The position numbers and the translations under genes are program-made. From an uncultured Prevotella sp. (lineage in GTDB: Bacteria; Bacteroidota; Bacteroidia; Bacteroidales; Bacteroidaceae), in assembly GCA_945827565.1 (NCBI GenBank), contig CALZNR010000042.1, forward strand, positions 1 to 8,389: a DNA stretch of 8,389 bases. Reading direction: 5' to 3'. This document shows, piece after piece, positions 6,015-8,389 of the stretch. Position 1 is the first letter of the stretch; every line of letters starts with the position of its first letter. The notes beneath the pieces were generated by a model. That model was given only the letters and a program-made list of their open reading frames with translations, made no database searches and was not told where the DNA came from.

Positions 6015-7236
6015 GTGTGATATGGCGGGCAGCCACATAGCCCATGCTCCATGCAGCCTGGAGGTTGAAGCCGCCAGTGACGGCATCCACATCAAGCACC
6101 TCGCCGGCAAAGAACAAGCCGGGATGCTGCCTACATTCCATGGTAGAGGGGTTGATGTTGCCCAAAGCCACTCCGCCACAAGTCACAAACTCTTCTTTGA
6201 ACTTGTTTTTTCCGTTGATCTCTATTTCATGGTGGGTCAGTGTGGCAGCCATGCGACGTATGCCCTTGGTGCCTGCTTCTGCCCAGCGCATGTCGTGGCG
6301 TATATGGCATTGTTGCAGTAGATAGAGCCATAGACGAGAGGTGAACCGAGTGGGATAAACACTCTGCATCTGCTTCTGCGGATGCTTGGCTGCCATGCTG
6401 AGCAGTTGGCTCATCACCTCATCCTCCTTGTCATTGCCAAACCAGTTGATGGCTATCCTTGCCCTATAACCTTGTTCGTGCAGTTGGCGTGCTCCTATAG
6501 ATGATAGTTTGAGAATGGCAGGACCACTCAGTCCCTGATGGGTTATCAGCAGTGCACCGTGTGCCTGTATCTTGGTGCCACACAGGGTGGTGCGGGCATC
6601 GTTCACCACAGTGCCTGCCAGGGCGGTGATGTGATTATCGGCTACACATACACTGAAGAGTGAGGGGACGGGGGACACTGTCTCTATCTGTAAATCTTGC
6701 AGCATGTTCATGCCACTCTGTTTAGGACTTCCCCCCGTAGCGATGAGCACTCTTTGTGCTTCTGCTGTTCTTCCATTGGCAAACTCCAGTCTGTACCCTT
6801 GATCAGTATGGCTGATTCCTGTCATCCTGTGTTCCAAATGCAGTACTACCCCCAGTCGTCTCATCAGATTCAACAGCGTGCCCACAATCTCCATGGCATC
6901 TTGTGAAACAGGGAACACACACTCGTCTTCTTGCGTCAGCAGTGCCACTCCCTCGTGCTCAAACCACTGGTAAACATCCTGCTGACTAAATTCCCGAAGC
7001 AGTCGTTTCATCAGCCTGTGCCCACGTGGATAAACCTGTTCCATGCTGGTCACAGCAGCAAAACTGTTGGTAAGGTTGCATCTCCCACCACCAGTTACAG
7101 CCACCTTTGCCAGTGCCTTCTTGCCACTCTCATAAACGGCTACCTGTGCTTCTGGCATCCATCGCTTGATGTGGATGGCTGCAAAGCATCCAGCTGCACC
7201 GGCCCCTACGATGGCAATGCGCATAGGTCGGGTCAT
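6004..7236 (-). CDS. HI0933/BaiN-family FAD-dependent oxidoreductase (flavoprotein)
   Basis: 410 residues from the chosen start, typical for the HI0933-like flavoprotein family. The Rossmann FAD-binding motif GAGAAG is at residues 11-16 right after the first beta strand (MRIAIV). The family-specific TGGGRCNLTN block is at 48-57, ATGG in the middle, and THQGLSGP is present. The second FAD motif, GEVLDVDAVTGGFN, is at 378-391. The physiological substrate of most members is unknown; BaiN is linked to bile-acid reduction in a gut clostridium, which should not be transferred here. ATGs at 7257, 7242, 7236 and 7224 are possible. I choose 7236 because it forms an ATGA overlap with the upstream esterase stop and leaves only five residues before the first strand. 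Its 3' end overlaps mnmA by 11 bp. No signal peptide is seen, so it is presumably cytosolic. Confidence 0.9.
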   Translation of the reverse strand: MTRPMRIAIVGAGAAGCFAAIHIKRWMPEAQVAVYESGKKALAKVAVTGGGRCNLTNSFAAVTSMEQVYPRGHRLMKRLLREFSQQDVYQWFEHEGVALLTQEDECVFPVSQDAMEIVGTLLNLMRRLGVVLHLEHRMTGISHTDQGYRLEFANGRTAEAQRVLIATGGSPKQSGMNMLQDLQIETVSPVPSLFSVCVADNHITALAGTVVNDARTTLCGTKIQAHGALLITHQGLSGPAILKLSSIGARQLHEQGYRARIAINWFGNDKEDEVMSQLLSMAAKHPQKQMQSVYPTRFTSRLWLYLLQQCHIRHDMRWAEAGTKGIRRMAATLTHHEIEINGKNKFKEEFVTCGGVALGNINPSTMECRQHPGLFFAGEVLDVDAVTGGFNLQAAWSMGYVAARHITLIE

Positions 7237-8343
7237 TTCCATTGTTGTTGCATCCACTGCATCGCCTCTTCGTTGGTTTCTACAAATCTCCAGTGGCCGC
7301 TGGTGGATGTGGCGTTCAGCGTTTTGGGTGAGTTGATGGCGTTGTAGGCTGCATAGGTAGAGGTGGGTGAGGTGACATTGTCGTTATAGCCCAGCGAGAA
7401 ATATACGGGACAGGTGATGCGACTGGCAAAGTTCACCACATCGTAGTAGGGCAGGGTGTTCATGGTGCCCTCAGCCTCTGCTTGCTTCTGATAGTATTGG
7501 GGCCATCCTCCACAGCGTTGGTGGCAGAAACCCAGCACATCGCTCAATGCAGGATAGAAAGGAACGCAGAAGGTGACCTTGTTGCTGAGGGCAGCGGTTA
7601 CAATGCTCAGAGCTCCTCCTTGACTACCGCCAGTGACGCCTACATTCAGTCCATCCCAGTTGGGCAGGGAGCACAGATAGTCTATACAGCGTGTGCAGCC
7701 TGCATACACCTCACGGTAGTAGAAACTCTCCTTGTCTTCAATGCCACAGCGGTTGTAGTTGTTCACGGCATTGCTATACTGCTGGTAGAGGGAGTCTGGC
7801 AGTTCGGGATTGCATCCGTTGTGGATGTTGATGTTGAGATAGATATAGCCGCGCTCGCTGTAATACGTGGTGTGACTGATTTTCTTGCTGCCAGCACCCG
7901 GTGGACAGAAGAGCACAGGATGCTTCTTGCCATCGCGTGGCATGGTGAGATAGCCATAGAAATGTCTGTTGGCGCCCACTTGGAGTTTCAGCAGATACAC
8001 AGCCACCTTGTCGGTGGTGTATTGGGGCAGGGGAGTGAGTTGTGGCTGCATGTTGATCTTTGCCACCTTTGCCACCTGTCGCTTCCAAAAGCGGTCAAAG
8101 TCGTGGGGCAGGGGAGTGAGCGTGCGTATGCTGTCGGGCGAGAACCCTATGGTTATCTTCTCCTTGTAGGTTTTTCCACTCACGGCAAACTGTAGGTCGT
8201 AGGTTCTGAATCCCGGTGTGCTGAGGGTGTAGGGGGGCAGGGTGGCGGTACCGTTGACAAAGGTCACTTCGCCACTCTCTTTCTTGCCGTCGGCATATCC
8301 GTCTGTTCCAGTCTGATAATGCAGGGTGATGCCGTCGATAGGC
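7233..8343 (-). CDS. CE7 acetylxylan esterase-like hydrolase, 5' end missing
   Basis: 369 genuine residues are visible; the N-terminus, including any signal peptide, lies beyond the contig. An alpha/beta-hydrolase of the acetylxylan esterase/cephalosporin-C deacetylase family (CE7), which removes acetyl groups from xylan and xylo-oligosaccharides. Counting from the first visible residue (Pro), the nucleophile is Ser240 in GGSQGG, the acid Asp321 in GYND, and the base His350 in SGHW. HDFDRFW at 80-86 aligns with the usual CE7 start. The preceding 75 or so residues are a beta-rich extra N-terminal domain. The open frame seems to begin MGSEMCIRDR at 8372, but those codons are adapter-derived. 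The stop overlaps the flavoprotein start as ATGA, implying one transcript. Substrate is inferred from the family. Confidence 0.88.
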
Positions 8344-8389
8344 CTGTCTCTTATACACATCTCCGAGCCCACGAGACAGGCAGAAATCT
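8344..8389 (-). other. Nextera adapter plus i7 index at contig end
   Basis: 8344-8362 is the Tn5 mosaic end in reverse (CTGTCTCTTATACACATCT), 8363-8377 the Nextera read-2 segment, 8378-8385 the octamer AGGCAGAA, which I recognise as i7 index N703, and 8386-8389 ATCT, the start of the P7 flow-cell sequence. All of it is synthetic. With 1-37 it makes a perfect terminal inverted repeat that is an artefact. Confidence 0.98.

Noticed and set aside
7482..8195. 237-codon plus-strand frame opposite the esterase
   Set aside because: It is antisense to a hydrolase with an intact catalytic triad and has no recognisable features of its own.
1..8389. Perfect terminal inverted repeats of about 37 bp at the window ends, suggesting a transposon
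   Set aside because: They are Nextera adapters containing the synthetic Tn5 mosaic end, with an i7 index attached on the right; no transposase is present.

Overview
The window is an assembled contig of about 8.3 kb of bacterial chromosome (38-8343), flanked at both ends by Illumina Nextera adapter sequence (1-37 and 8344-8389). The organism is most likely a member of the Bacteroidales, plausibly Prevotellaceae. The reasons are -7 boxes of the TAnnTTTG type upstream of several genes, the near absence of Shine-Dalgarno sequences, the frr-rsgA gene pair, and proteins that read like Bacteroides/Prevotella family members (RsgA ending in KYREAF, a Cys/His-tailed SlyD, a CE7 esterase). This placement is my recognition of the proteins, not a database result.

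Left part, plus strand: a SlyD-type FKBP prolyl isomerase with a very cysteine-rich tail (127-735) lies 17 bp upstream of aroC, chorismate synthase (753-1829). After a 131-bp gap with its own promoter come frr, ribosome recycling factor (1961-2521), and rsgA, the ribosome-biogenesis GTPase (2549-3481). frr and rsgA form a small translation-related operon.

Middle part, minus strand: a two-gene unit reads from right to left. It holds a membrane-anchored SPFH/band-7 protein (3746-4699) followed by a 61-residue Arc-type ribbon-helix-helix protein (3478-3663). The unit has a -7 box, and two TGATATC repeats exactly 11 bp apart lie over the expected transcription start, so they could be an operator. 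Its last gene overlaps rsgA tail to tail by 4 bp, inside a strong hairpin that probably ends transcription in both directions. This SPFH/RHH unit is the least understood part of the window and the best candidate for an undescribed regulatory module.

Right part: mnmA, the tRNA U34 2-thiolase (4938-6014, plus), converges on and overlaps by 11 bp a HI0933-family flavoprotein (6004-7236, minus). That flavoprotein is joined by an ATGA stop/start overlap to an upstream CE7 acetylxylan esterase-like gene (7233-8343, minus). The esterase gene is cut off by the contig end and appears to begin with the adapter-encoded peptide MCIRDR, which is not biological.

Most genes are core housekeeping (folding, aromatic amino acid synthesis, ribosome recycling and assembly, tRNA modification). 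I saw no rRNA, tRNA, CRISPR array, insertion sequence or phage gene. Intergenic stretches are all shorter than 300 bp.
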